Source: Prochlorococcus sp. AG-409-J19
Lineage (GTDB): Bacteria > Cyanobacteriota > Cyanobacteriia > PCC-6307 > Cyanobiaceae
Length of the DNA: 64,000 nucleotides
Reading direction: 5' to 3'
NCBI GenBank assembly: GCA_003215635.1
Contig: QCKC01000006.1
Location: forward strand, 21,552-85,551
Part shown: in pieces, positions 20,482 to 29,799 of the stretch
Numbering within the stretch: position 1 is the first letter of the stretch
How the letters are laid out: the number at the start of each line of letters is the position of its first letter
The notes under the pieces: model-generated
The model's input: the letters and a program-made list of their open reading frames with translations, nothing else
Told to the model about the DNA's origin: nothing
Databases searched by the model: none
Program-made: the position numbers and the translations under genes

Positions 20482-21707
20482 TCTGAGTCTGGAGAAAATT
20501 CACTTGAAGATTTAATTATTTGACTATTAATTTCTTTCATTGATTTACCTAAATTATTGCTCAAGCGATAAAGCTCATCATATTCTGGCTTCTCAATTAA
20601 GGTTCCATCGGGTTTCTTGAACTGCTTAAAACGTACTTTCCCCAATGAAGTCGTACAAAAACCTAATCTCCTTGGTAAAACCCATCTAGAGATTGCATAC
20701 TCCCGTATCCCAAGGCTTATTCCATTTGAGAACCAAACAGATCTCAAACGAGTTGAATCTTCTGGGCTTACAATTGCTTTGACCTCAAAACCTTGTCGAC
20801 CTTTCTTCATTTGAATTGTAAAGCACGCAACATCAATGGCCCCTGATTTTCGCAAATCAGAAATAAAAGCAGCCAACTCTTCTGGAGAAGAGTCATCAAT
20901 CCAAGCTTCTTGGACAATAAGATTTTGCCTGTCAATATTTTTATTTAATGATTCATTTACCTCATTATTTAATGAATTGATCAAACATACTCTCAAAAAA
21001 TTAGGCCTACCAAAATCCTTCTGGCCAATACCAATACCAATATTGCATATCTCCATTTCAGATGGTTGACAAAATCCGTCAGTTAAAGAAGCCAACAAAG
21101 CTATACCAGTTGGAGTTGTAAGTTCACCTTCATAAGACTGAAGAGAACCTGTTAATTTTATATTATAATTTTTAGCTATTTCCAATACTGCAGGCACTGG
21201 GATTGGCAAACCACCATGCTTAGTAAGAACGTAACCTTTACCAGCAGGGGGAGAAGCAGTGACAATATTTCTTACTTTTAGATACTCAATAGCTGCACAT
21301 ACTCCAATTATATCAATTAAAGAATCTGTTTCTCCGACTTCATGAAAATGCACTTCATCTAAATCCTTGCCATGTATAACAGCCTCAGCACTTGCAAGTA
21401 TAAAAAAGACCTTCAAGATTCTTTTTTTTAGATTTTGTGAGCATCTAGAATTTTCAACTAACAATTTAATTTCCTTAAAGGTTCTATTGGAAGAACCTTT
21501 ACTTTTTCCATGAACAGAAAAACTTAGCCCTCTAAAGCCATTACGAACAATTTCCTTAACTTCTAGGCTAAATTCATCTTCTAAATCCATTAAACTTATA
21601 CTAGACTTGATTTCTTCTATAGGAATGCCCAAATCAACTAATGCTGCAAGAAGCATATCTCCTGACAATCCCAAGGAGCAATCAATCAGTAAATCATTCA
21701 TTTCCAA
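20469..21707 (-). CDS. larC: Nickel pincer cofactor synthesis protein LarC (DUF111)
   Basis: 412 residues. LarC inserts nickel into the pyridinium-dithiocarboxylate mononucleotide cofactor of lactate racemase. The N-terminal IDCSLGLSGDMLLAALVDLG and the His-rich VHFHEVGETDSLIDIIG are characteristic, as are ASPPAGKGYV and ELTTPTGIALLASL. The C-terminal LarC2-like domain is fused in one frame, unlike the Lactobacillus gene that needs a frameshift. No larA, larB or larE is in this window. MEMND or the internal MND (21701) could be the start. It overlaps the YbhN-like gene by about 13 bases. Confidence 0.85.
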   Translation of the reverse strand: MEMNDLLIDCSLGLSGDMLLAALVDLGIPIEEIKSSISLMDLEDEFSLEVKEIVRNGFRGLSFSVHGKSKGSSNRTFKEIKLLVENSRCSQNLKKRILKVFFILASAEAVIHGKDLDEVHFHEVGETDSLIDIIGVCAAIEYLKVRNIVTASPPAGKGYVLTKHGGLPIPVPAVLEIAKNYNIKLTGSLQSYEGELTTPTGIALLASLTDGFCQPSEMEICNIGIGIGQKDFGRPNFLRVCLINSLNNEVNESLNKNIDRQNLIVQEAWIDDSSPEELAAFISDLRKSGAIDVACFTIQMKKGRQGFEVKAIVSPEDSTRLRSVWFSNGISLGIREYAISRWVLPRRLGFCTTSLGKVRFKQFKKPDGTLIEKPEYDELYRLSNNLGKSMKEINSQIIKSSSEFSPDSEWSW

Positions 21708-21732
21708 ATAATAAAAAAATACTTGAAATACA

Positions 21733-22416
21733 CTATTTTTTAGAATCTTTTTTCCTTACAATAGATTTCTTATAAATCTGCTTCTTATTCAACACTTGAG
21801 GCAAAGAACCCATTGATTTATACTCCTCAACAAAGAGCTTCTGTCCGATGCGACGGACTTTTAAGCTAACAAAGTTCCTTAACATTTCAAAGGGGAGGTT
21901 ACCTTTTAATGGAATTTTGAAAGGGATAGATCTTTTACCATCAACGCGGGGTTTCTGTCGAACTTTCACAATCAACTCTTCTGATTCTGGCTTGGTAAAA
22001 ATCACCTCTCCTCGAATTGAAAAATAATCGTCCCCTTCTGGCAATTGATCAATAACAGTTTCCTTGCTAGACGATTTAGAATCATTTGAATTTGCAAGCT
22101 TAATATCTGATTTACGTAAAGTGCTCGGCTCCCAAATACCAACTATCTGCAAGTGAAGGTGATCAGGCTGCCGGCAACGAGGGTAAACAACCCAAAGATG
22201 AGGCTTATCAAGAGCCAAATGTCTTCGCATCAAAGTCATAACTCTCCCAAGCACTACCGCATCAATCTCTGTACCTTCTTGATCAATCAACTGGCCACGA
22301 GTGAAATGGTTCTGATCAGAAGGCTTATAAATCCCTCTTACAATGCCTATAGCACGGTATTGCAAAGGCTCTGTGACATTAGGAATTGGGTGATCTTGCA
22401 TCTCAGGAAGGGTCAT
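21733..22416 (-). CDS. Conserved cyanobacterial hypothetical protein
   Basis: 227 residues, soluble, with no signal peptide or membrane helix. The N-terminal half (about 18-105) holds YRAIGIVRGIYKPSDQNHF and LWVVYPRCRQPDHLHLQIVG, suggesting a beta-barrel-like domain. The middle is a polar linker, and the second half (about 125-200) is beta-rich and basic. The tail is Lys-rich (KKSIVRKKDSKK), which could favour nucleic-acid contact. I recognise it only as a type found in marine picocyanobacteria. It lies 25 bases upstream of larC on the same strand. Confidence 0.65.
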   Translation of the reverse strand: MTLPEMQDHPIPNVTEPLQYRAIGIVRGIYKPSDQNHFTRGQLIDQEGTEIDAVVLGRVMTLMRRHLALDKPHLWVVYPRCRQPDHLHLQIVGIWEPSTLRKSDIKLANSNDSKSSSKETVIDQLPEGDDYFSIRGEVIFTKPESEELIVKVRQKPRVDGKRSIPFKIPLKGNLPFEMLRNFVSLKVRRIGQKLFVEEYKSMGSLPQVLNKKQIYKKSIVRKKDSKK

Positions 22417-22570
22417 CTATAGGCCCAGAACAAATCTAGCGATCCTTGGTAAATAATTTCATCTTTAGCACAAAATAAATTTCAATTTGGGAAATTAAAA
22501 AGAGTCTTGATGAAAATAAGCAAAGAATTCTGTTTCTATAAAAATTATGGTCCAAGATTATCTGTAAACT

Positions 22571-22900
22571 TTATTTATTAGTAGAAATTGGAGTTTGCTG
22601 CTCAAAGATCTTTAATGCCTCATCTATTGCATCAGAAGGGCTTGTTGCATCATCCATCGCCGTAGCACGTCTCAACCGATTCATTAAATCAAGGGGATTA
22701 GTTGCCTCAAGAATGCTCCCATTATCACTTGATGAAGGTGAGGTTTGGTAAAGCTCTCTTTCTTGAGGAAGCTCATAAGAACCAGAAACCTGTGCCTTAA
22801 TCTTAGGGATTAAAATTTGGAAACTAAAAAGTGCCACCAATGGTAAGAGTGCCAAAAACCTCCTAGAGAAAAATAAAGTCTCAATTACTCGTTTTTTCAT
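22571..22900 (-). CDS. Small exported protein, unknown function
   Basis: 109 residues from MKKRVIETLF at 22900; the frame is open to 22930, but the first 10 residues weaken the signal peptide. An N-terminal basic region and hydrophobic core (FLALLPLVALFSFQILI) precede a likely cleavage near IKAQV. The mature part is short, polar and acidic, with NPLDLMNRLRRATAMDD in the middle. It is divergent from the exonuclease gene, whose ATG is 47 bases away. Function is not recognisable. Confidence 0.6.
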   Translation of the reverse strand: MKKRVIETLFFSRRFLALLPLVALFSFQILIPKIKAQVSGSYELPQERELYQTSPSSSDNGSILEATNPLDLMNRLRRATAMDDATSPSDAIDEALKIFEQQTPISTNK

Positions 22901-22946
22901 TGAATTGGCTCGCCAATGATGGAAAATCAATGCTAATTATCATTGC

Positions 22947-23798
22947 ATGAACTTAGCGGCTGTGCGAATAGCAACTTGGAACGTAAATTCTGTAAGGACT
23001 CGCCTTGACCAAATCAAAGATTTTTTACTGAATTACGAGCCTGATCTACTGGCTCTACAAGAAACAAAAGTTGATGACCCTTTTTTCCCTCATGAATTCT
23101 TTGAAGAGATGGATTATCAAGTTAGCTTTTATGGACAAAAAGCCTATAACGGAGTTGCAATGATTAGCAAAGTCCCAATAGAAGATGTGAGGTATGGATT
23201 CACGGGGGAGCTTAATGATGAGGAAGAAGTTTTTGAGCTTGACAAGCAGAAAAGGGTAATGAGTGGTTTATTAAATGGGGTAAGAGTAGTAAACCTTTAT
23301 GTTCCAAATGGCTCCGAAGTTAATTCTGATAAATACATATATAAACTAAATTGGCTGAACTACTTAAGCAAATATATTAAGGCCCAGCAATTCCGAGATG
23401 AACCTTTATGCATTTTAGGAGATTTCAATATTGCACTTGAAGATAAAGATATCCATAACCCTAAAAAATTATCTGGGAAAATTATGGCCAGTCAAAAAGA
23501 AAGGGATCTACTAAGAGAGGCTTTAGGTAAAGATCTAAAAGATGCATTTAGAATATTTGAACAAGATAGCCAACATTGGAGCTGGTGGGATTACCGTAGT
23601 GCAGGCTGGGAAAACAATCGTGGCTGGAGAATTGATCATATCTATTTGTGCAATGAATTGTGTAACCAGTCTAAAAGCTGCGTTATACACAAAGAAATAA
23701 GAGGTAATAACCAACCTAGTGATCATGCGCCAGTATCAGTTAATATTAATTGGCCGCCAAATGATGATGATGATGATGATGATGAATTATATATGTAG
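22947..23798 (+). CDS. xth: Exodeoxyribonuclease III (AP endonuclease, ExoIII family)
   Basis: 283 residues. Acts in base-excision repair, cutting at abasic sites and removing 3' blocks. Signatures are IATWNVNSVR at the N-terminus, LALQETKVDD with the metal-binding Glu, LGDFNIALEDKDIHNP, GWRIDHIYL, and SDHAPVSV with the catalytic His. The C-terminus ends in a run of about nine acidic residues encoded by a GAT-repeat tract (about 23761-23784), a site prone to slippage that does not affect the fold. The start at 22947 gives the expected short N-terminus. Confidence 0.94.
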   Translation: MNLAAVRIATWNVNSVRTRLDQIKDFLLNYEPDLLALQETKVDDPFFPHEFFEEMDYQVSFYGQKAYNGVAMISKVPIEDVRYGFTGELNDEEEVFELDKQKRVMSGLLNGVRVVNLYVPNGSEVNSDKYIYKLNWLNYLSKYIKAQQFRDEPLCILGDFNIALEDKDIHNPKKLSGKIMASQKERDLLREALGKDLKDAFRIFEQDSQHWSWWDYRSAGWENNRGWRIDHIYLCNELCNQSKSCVIHKEIRGNNQPSDHAPVSVNINWPPNDDDDDDDELYM

Positions 23799-24133
23799 TA
23801 ATAAGATGTTTGTATACAATTTTTCTTCTGGAAGCAAAGCAATCTAAACAAACAAGCTATTTCAATTTAGATCTTGCCTTTGTCTAAGTTTTTTAAACAA
23901 AACCATCAGGGATCTTTTTTTAATTCCTTAAGAAACATATCCAAATAATTGCAACAATCCGACTTTTATTACATCTTCAAGATTTCACTGCCAGGCAAAA
24001 GGCTGTCTCTGAAAGGGTTTAGACAAAATCAAGAAGTGGAAATCTGAAATTACATTAAGCTTATTTTTCAAGAGTGTTATATCAAATGCTAATTTCAAAA
24101 AAACATAAATAGCAGAATTAAGGAGCAACTAGC
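23799..24133. other. 335-base gap upstream of bicA
   Basis: AT-rich with no convincing coding frame. It must contain the promoter of the bicarbonate uptake cluster. I could not identify a specific operator for CmpR/CcmR-type or NtcA-type regulators by eye. Confidence 0.4.
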
Positions 24134-25813
24134 GTGGCCTTGATCAATGGTTTTCATACCAAAAACATTAGAGGTGATGTCCTTGGAGGAATCACAGCCG
24201 CAGTAGTAGCACTTCCACTCGCCCTCGCGTTTGGAAATGCTGCCTTAGGACCTGGCGGGGCTATCTATGGATTGTATGGAGCTGTAGTGGTTGGGTTTAT
24301 AGCGGCCTTGTTTGGAGGTACACCTGCCCAAGTAAGTGGCCCTACTGGTCCAATGAGTGTCACCGTCGCTGGTGTCGTCGCAAGTCTTGCCGCAATTGGA
24401 GTCTCCAGGGATCTAAGTGCTGGAGAAATATTGCCATTAGTAATGGCAGCAGTAGTTATTGGCGGTCTATTTCAGATTCTATTTGGACTTCTAAAACTTG
24501 GTAAATACATAACACTAGTTCCATACTCTGTTGTTTCAGGATTCATGTCGGGTATTGGGGTAATCATCCTTGCTCTTCAGATTGGTCCATTACTCGGCAT
24601 AAGTACTAGAGGGGGTGTATTGGAATCACTTGGAACACTTGCAAACAATTTTCAGCCAAACTTTGCAGCTGTTGCTGTTGGGATAATGACTCTGGCAATT
24701 GTTTTCTTAACTCCCAGACGAATAAGCCAGTGGGTTCCATCTCCTCTTCTCGCACTCCTTATCGTTACGCCACTTTCTGTTTTTCTCTTTAACGATGCAT
24801 CAATTCAAAGCCAAGGACTAGAACCCCTTCCACGAATTGGTGCCATCCCTGAAGGGGGACTAACGTTCTCAATGCCAAATTGGAACGAACATTTCCCCGT
24901 TATTCTTCAAGCAGGTCTTGTATTAGCGGTATTAGGAGCTATTGACTCTCTTCTTACATCTCTTGTTGCCGACAATATCTCACAAACACGACACAACTCA
25001 GATAGAGAGTTAATCGGTCAAGGTTTAGGTAACAGCCTTGCAGGACTATTAACTGGCCTACCTGGTGCTGGTGCAACTATGCGTACCGTAATAAATATCA
25101 AATCAGGCGGCAGCACTCCAATTTCAGGAATGGTTCATTCCATAGTTCTGTTAATTGTATTAATAGGTGCTGGTCCTCTCGCATCGCAAATTCCAACCGC
25201 ATTGTTAGCAGGAATACTAATAAAAGTCGGCCTAGATATAATCGATTGGGGATTTCTTCTTAGAGCACATAAACTTTCTGCCAAGACAGCAGCTGTAATG
25301 TACGGAGTACTGTTAATGACAGTATTTTGGGATTTAATCTGGGCAGTTCTTGTGGGAGTATTCATTGCAAATATGCTTACGATTGATTCAATAACTGAAA
25401 CACAACTAGAAGGGATGGAAGCAGATAACCCTCTAGGTGTTGATAAGAGTCTAGAAGCTTCGCTACCTCAAGATGAGAAAGAACTTTTAGATAGATGCGG
25501 AGGGGAAGTCATGCTGTTTAGACTGCGCGGGCCTCTTAGCTTCGGGGCAGCAAAAGGAATAACTGAAAGAATGATGCTTGTAAGGAATTACAAAGTACTT
25601 ATTCTAGACATTACTGACGTACCTCGATTAGGTGTTACTGCAACTCTTGCAATTGAGGACATGATGCAAGAAGCAAAGATGAATTCACGATTAGCATTTG
25701 TTGCTGGTGCTAGCCAAAGAGTAAAAGAGCGTCTATCAAAGTTTGGAGTTAGTGGATTAGTTAGCGATAGAAAAGAAGCACTCCAATCAGCTGTCGATTA
25801 TCTAAAGAGATAA
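24134..25813 (+). CDS. bicA: SulP-family bicarbonate transporter BicA
   Basis: 559 residues from a GTG at 24134 preceded by AAGGAG. SulP fold with about 14 membrane segments: GGITAAVVALPLALAFG at the N-terminus, SGPTGPMSV in helix 3, LTGLPGAGATMRT further on. A cytoplasmic STAS domain covers about 455-559 (GEVMLFRLRGPLSFGAAKG, LILDITDVPRLG). SulP proteins also carry sulfate, but this subgroup next to sbtA in picocyanobacteria is the Na+-dependent, low-affinity, high-flux HCO3- importer of the carbon-concentrating mechanism. sbtA follows after 61 bases on the same strand. Confidence 0.88.
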   Translation: MALINGFHTKNIRGDVLGGITAAVVALPLALAFGNAALGPGGAIYGLYGAVVVGFIAALFGGTPAQVSGPTGPMSVTVAGVVASLAAIGVSRDLSAGEILPLVMAAVVIGGLFQILFGLLKLGKYITLVPYSVVSGFMSGIGVIILALQIGPLLGISTRGGVLESLGTLANNFQPNFAAVAVGIMTLAIVFLTPRRISQWVPSPLLALLIVTPLSVFLFNDASIQSQGLEPLPRIGAIPEGGLTFSMPNWNEHFPVILQAGLVLAVLGAIDSLLTSLVADNISQTRHNSDRELIGQGLGNSLAGLLTGLPGAGATMRTVINIKSGGSTPISGMVHSIVLLIVLIGAGPLASQIPTALLAGILIKVGLDIIDWGFLLRAHKLSAKTAAVMYGVLLMTVFWDLIWAVLVGVFIANMLTIDSITETQLEGMEADNPLGVDKSLEASLPQDEKELLDRCGGEVMLFRLRGPLSFGAAKGITERMMLVRNYKVLILDITDVPRLGVTATLAIEDMMQEAKMNSRLAFVAGASQRVKERLSKFGVSGLVSDRKEALQSAVDYLKR

Positions 25814-25874
25814 AATGGAATGTATTTACAAAACCCAAATATAGAGAAAAGTCCTCTAACTGATTTCTAGAAGA

Positions 25875-26867
25875 ATGAACACCAGTCTCATACTTCAAAA
25901 TGTCCTGACTCCTCCTGTACTATTTTTCTTTTTGGGGGCAATAGCTGTACTTGTAAGATCAGATCTTGAAGTTCCATCTCCTCTGCCTAAACTTTTTTCT
26001 CTATATCTCTTACTATCAATAGGGTTTACGGGAGGGTTAGAACTTGAAAAAAGTGGATTTGGAGGGCAAGTATTACCTACATTTGCGGCAGCAATAATAA
26101 CCTCTCTATTAATCCCATTAATATGCTTTTTAGTATTAAGATTAAAGCTTGATCTTTTCAACTCAGCTGCAATCGCAGCAGCCTATGGATCTATAAGTGC
26201 AGTAACCTTTATTACCGCAGAAAGTTTCCTGGAGAATCAAGGAATATCTTTTGATGGGTTTATGGTTGCTGCCCTGGCTTTAATGGAGTCTCCAGCAATA
26301 ATAGTAGGACTTTTATTAGTAAAGCTTTCAGGCCTTAAAAGAAAAAGCAATGCCAAAATGATTCGTTTCAGAGGGATTCTTCATGAAGCAATGCTAAATG
26401 GATCAGCTTATTTACTTTTAGGGAGCTTATTCATTGGATTTATAACTGCTGCCAATAATCCCAGCGCAGTATTAAAAATGCAACCCTTTACAGAAAAATT
26501 ATTTTATGGGGCGGAATGCTTCTTCTTGCTTGACATGGGAATAGTTGCGGCTCAAAGGCTACCAAGTCTGAAAAAAGCAGGCTCCTTTCTAATATGTTTT
26601 GCAGTCGGAATGCCTTTATTTAATGGATCTTTAGGCATTTTGATTGCAAAACAGCTAGGCTTAGGTCCAGGTAATGCCTTACTTTTTGCCGTACTTTGTG
26701 CTAGTGCATCCTACCTAGCAGTTCCAGCAGCAATGAGAATGTCAGTTCCTGAAGCAAGAGCTAGTTATTTAATATCAACTACTCTTGGCCTTACCTTCCC
26801 TTTTAATGTAGTTATTGGCATCCCGATTTATATGAACATGGTCAACAAAATTATCCCCATGAGTTAA
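25875..26867 (+). CDS. sbtA: Sodium-dependent bicarbonate transporter SbtA
   Basis: 330 residues, ten hydrophobic helices in two five-helix repeats. Family blocks seen are LTPPVLFFFLGAIAVLVRSDLEVP near the start (split over helix 1 and its exit), GFTGGLELEKSGF, AAAYGSISAVTFITA, and CASASYLAVPAAMRMSVPEA in the second half. It imports HCO3- with Na+ at high affinity. The cytoplasmic loop between the halves is short (about KLSGLKRKSNAKMIRFRG), making it smaller than the 370-residue freshwater forms. The regulator sbtB begins 4 bases after the stop. Confidence 0.93.
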   Translation: MNTSLILQNVLTPPVLFFFLGAIAVLVRSDLEVPSPLPKLFSLYLLLSIGFTGGLELEKSGFGGQVLPTFAAAIITSLLIPLICFLVLRLKLDLFNSAAIAAAYGSISAVTFITAESFLENQGISFDGFMVAALALMESPAIIVGLLLVKLSGLKRKSNAKMIRFRGILHEAMLNGSAYLLLGSLFIGFITAANNPSAVLKMQPFTEKLFYGAECFFLLDMGIVAAQRLPSLKKAGSFLICFAVGMPLFNGSLGILIAKQLGLGPGNALLFAVLCASASYLAVPAAMRMSVPEARASYLISTTLGLTFPFNVVIGIPIYMNMVNKIIPMS

Positions 26868-26871
26868 TAAG

Positions 26872-27156
26872 ATGAAGAGATTAGATCTTATTTTCGGCGA
26901 GCGAGAGCTTGATCAAATGATCGAAACACTAGAAAAAGCTCAAGTGCCTGGATATACGGTAATGAAACATGTCACTGGCAGAGGGCCAGAAAGGATTGTC
27001 TCAGAGGATATGGAATTTACCGGTCTAGGTGCAAATGCACATGTAATTATTTTTTGCGACCAAGATGTAATTGAAAGAATTAAGAGAACCACTCTTCCTC
27101 TATTGAATTTCTATGGTGGGGTTGCATTTGTATCAGACGCGACACCCCTGTCTTAA
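26872..27156 (+). CDS. sbtB: PII-like regulator SbtB, short form
   Basis: 94 residues, ferredoxin-like PII fold: KRLDLIFGERELDQMIETLEKAQVPGYTVM, split here, then the T-loop VTGRGPER and NAHVIIFCDQDVIERI. SbtB binds adenine nucleotides including cAMP and c-di-AMP and blocks SbtA when carbon is plentiful. Freshwater forms end in a redox loop with two Cys (C-G-P-E-G-C); here the chain stops at SDATPLS without it. Placement 4 bases after sbtA supports the assignment and co-expression. Confidence 0.88.
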   Translation: MKRLDLIFGERELDQMIETLEKAQVPGYTVMKHVTGRGPERIVSEDMEFTGLGANAHVIIFCDQDVIERIKRTTLPLLNFYGGVAFVSDATPLS

Positions 27157-27799
27157 ATGGATCTAATTTTATATCATAAAACACCCAAAAATATCTTTTC
27201 CTACAATAAAATAAACTACGTTAAATCCATACAAGATAGGTGAATCTTCCTTATATTAAACCGGAAAGTTTTCAAAATATTTATTGCCCATAGAAGGATA
27301 ACTGGAAGGCATTTAATATAATTGAATTAGACTAAATAAAGTTTCGTGTGTAATTAACAACGAAAAAGTTATTCGATTAATCTTATAATTTCAAAAAAAA
27401 GATCACCCTGACTCAATATCCTCCGAAATCCAAAGGGACACAAATCCATATACCTCTCGAGCCATAAAATCAGATTCAGAACAAACTGTTGAGCATTTTG
27501 CAATGCGAACTGGATGAGTTTCCCCCATTATCCAAAGAAGATACTTCAAGAAAAATCAAAAATTTCCACAGTTGCTTAATCTTTTGTATGACAGCCAAAG
27601 CGCATCTTCCTTAACTGACTACTTCTCTAAGACCCTTACCAGAACTGTATTGTCATCTGCAAGTCAGGCATACAAAAGAGGAATATTTGATGAAATTCGA
27701 TTGTCAGGAGATAGAACCATTAACAAAATATGAGACGTATCTGACCTTTTTGGGTCAAGATGGCTGATGGTCTATACAAGCCCATTGGCATAGGTCCCC
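27157..27799. other. 643-base low-density gap between sbtB and hemL
   Basis: Unusually long gap for this genome. It contains one candidate short minus-strand gene (27403-27528). A plus-strand frame is open from 27389 to 27733 except for one TGA at 27515 and has protein-like composition after the stop, but no usable start codon. The two readings overlap, and I cannot say which, if either, is real. The last 60 bases presumably carry the hemL promoter and leader. Confidence 0.45.
27403..27528 (-). CDS. Candidate 41-residue protein, unknown
   Basis: ATG at 27528 to TGA at 27403. It reads MGETHPVRIAKCSTVCSES at the start and continues with a Trp- and Glu-containing C-terminus (VSLWISEDIESG). Two Cys four residues apart (C-S-T-V-C) are notable. 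Composition looks more protein-like than typical chance frames of this length, but there is no strong ribosome-binding site and no recognised family. Confidence 0.35.
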   Translation of the reverse strand: MGETHPVRIAKCSTVCSESDFMAREVYGFVSLWISEDIESG

Positions 27800-29095
27800 G
27801 TGACAAACGCCTTTAAAACAAACCGATCGCAGGAAGTTTTCAGCGCTGCCCAGTCTCTAATGCCTGGCGGAGTTAGTTCTCCTGTTCGTGCCTTTCGCTC
27901 CGTAGGAGGACAACCGATTGTTTTCGATCGAGTCAAAGGTCCATATGCCTGGGATATTGATGGAAATCGATTCATCGATTATGTGGGCAGTTGGGGACCA
28001 GCGATATGCGGCCATGCACACCCGGAAGTGATAGCTGCGCTTCATGAATGCCTAGAGAAAGGAACAAGTTTTGGCGCTCCTTGTGAGCTTGAGAATCAGC
28101 TCGCGGAAATGGTTATAGAAGCAGTACCTAGCGTTGAAATGGTTCGCTTTGTTAATAGCGGGACAGAAGCTTGCATGGCGGTACTTCGCCTAATGCGAGC
28201 TTTTACCGGCAGAGACAAAGTAATTAAGTTTGAAGGCTGCTATCACGGACATGCAGACATGTTCCTTGTGAAAGCTGGATCTGGAGTAGCAACCCTAGGA
28301 CTTCCAGATTCACCAGGAGTTCCTAGAAGCACAACGGCGAATACGCTTACAGCCCCTTACAACGACTTAGAAGCGGTTAAAGACCTATTTGCTGAGAATC
28401 CAGATGCAATATCTGGAGTAATTCTTGAACCTGTCGTTGGCAATGCTGGATTTATCACCCCTGAACCCGGATTCCTTGAAGGACTAAGAGAAGTAACGAA
28501 GGAAAATGGCTCCCTACTTGTATTCGACGAAGTGATGACAGGATTCAGAATCAGCTATGGGGGAGCACAGGCTCGATTTGGCGTAACACCAGACCTCACA
28601 ACCATGGGAAAAGTAATTGGAGGAGGACTTCCCGTTGGAGCCTACGGAGGGAAAGCCGAAATAATGGAAATGGTTGCCCCTTCTGGGCCTATGTATCAAG
28701 CAGGGACTTTAAGCGGAAATCCTCTAGCGATGACAGCAGGGATTAAAACTTTGGAGTTGCTCAAACAAGAAGGGACCTATGAACGATTGGAATCAACAAC
28801 CCAAAGACTTCTGAACGGAATAGTTGGAGCCGCAAAAGAAACAGGACACGAAATCATTGGTAACAATATTGGCGCAATGTTTGGTTTCTATCTTTGTGAA
28901 GGACCAGTTAGGAATTTTGAAGAAGCAAAAGCTGCGGATACCGAAAAATTTGGCAAGTTGCATCGAGAAATGCTTCAACGAGGTGTCTATCTTGCTCCTA
29001 GTGCATTCGAAGCTGGGTTTACATCACTAGCTCATTCAGAAGGAGATGTAGAGGCAACAATCAAGGCATTTAAGGAGAGCTTTTCTATATTGTAA
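27800..29095 (+). CDS. hemL: Glutamate-1-semialdehyde 2,1-aminomutase
   Basis: 431 residues from a GTG at 27800. PLP enzyme that makes 5-aminolevulinate from glutamate-1-semialdehyde, the entry to tetrapyrroles in cyanobacteria. Seen are [19 protein letters not shown] near the N-terminus, [20 protein letters not shown] for the PLP phosphate, [23 protein letters not shown] with the PLP-pyridine Asp, and the Schiff-base Lys271 in [15 protein letters not shown]. Full length and complete. Confidence 0.96.
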   Translation: MTNAFKTNRSQEVFSAAQSLMPGGVSSPVRAFRSVGGQPIVFDRVKGPYAWDIDGNRFIDYVGSWGPAICGHAHPEVIAALHECLEKGTSFGAPCELENQLAEMVIEAVPSVEMVRFVNSGTEACMAVLRLMRAFTGRDKVIKFEGCYHGHADMFLVKAGSGVATLGLPDSPGVPRSTTANTLTAPYNDLEAVKDLFAENPDAISGVILEPVVGNAGFITPEPGFLEGLREVTKENGSLLVFDEVMTGFRISYGGAQARFGVTPDLTTMGKVIGGGLPVGAYGGKAEIMEMVAPSGPMYQAGTLSGNPLAMTAGIKTLELLKQEGTYERLESTTQRLLNGIVGAAKETGHEIIGNNIGAMFGFYLCEGPVRNFEEAKAADTEKFGKLHREMLQRGVYLAPSAFEAGFTSLAHSEGDVEATIKAFKESFSIL

Positions 29096-29204
29096 AAAAA
29101 TTACTTAAATCCTTATACAATCCAATAGGAACTAATTTAATGCCTTCCAAGAAATATCTACTAATTAATGGTTTTACTGAGTAAAAAGAGCAATTTCAAA
29201 ATAA

Positions 29205-29744
29205 ATGGGAAAATTATCTAGACTTTTAATAACTTTAAGGAACAAAGCCAGGCTAAATAAAAATGCCTATGATTACAAGCCAAGTTTCCCTATCATAAAA
29301 GCAGATAAATCCTCTCAATACTGGGATTTAGAAAGACTAAAAGCAGAGCGGGAAAAAGTTGACAAAGAAATATCAGAAACTCTAAATGGAATCCTCAATG
29401 CATTAAGAGTAAGAGCCAAAGTAGCTTCAAGCAAACCTATTGGGCCTATAGGACGAGTGTTTAATCAAGGATATCTCAACAGAGCGACTGCATCGCTAAA
29501 TTGGCACCTAGAACATTTTTTCAATCTAATAAAGAAAAGGATAGGATTAAGTTTGGGAATTGAAAGGCTTGAGTATACCTGGATAACTAGACTCAAGAGG
29601 AAAATATACCTAATAATGTCACTACTAATACTTGGATTAATGATTGTTGGTACATTTATATTGGCGGTGAGTCTGAGCTTATATGTTGTCCCATTCTTAC
29701 TAATATTATTACTGGCAGGATCTAAGTTTAGGAAGGCAGAATAG
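29205..29744 (+). CDS. Hypothetical membrane protein
   Basis: 179 residues. The first 120 or so are basic and helical, with a coiled-coil-like stretch around ERLKAEREKVDKEISETLNG (slightly paraphrased from about 45-65) and a middle NQGYLNRATASLNWHLEHFF. Two adjacent hydrophobic helices close the protein (LIMSLLILGLMIVGTFILAV and YVVPFLLILLLA). No family recognised. It sits alone after hemL and converges on the prohibitin gene. Confidence 0.65.
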   Translation: MGKLSRLLITLRNKARLNKNAYDYKPSFPIIKADKSSQYWDLERLKAEREKVDKEISETLNGILNALRVRAKVASSKPIGPIGRVFNQGYLNRATASLNWHLEHFFNLIKKRIGLSLGIERLEYTWITRLKRKIYLIMSLLILGLMIVGTFILAVSLSLYVVPFLLILLLAGSKFRKAE

Positions 29745-29799
29745 AGGGGTTAAAGTATAGCAATTTTTTATATTTAGGAGATAAAAAGTTAATCCTCTA

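Noticed and set aside
23761..23784. GAT-repeat tract as a possible phase-variable microsatellite
   Set aside because: It only encodes an acidic tail at the end of the exonuclease after all catalytic motifs, and a three-base unit would not shift the frame.
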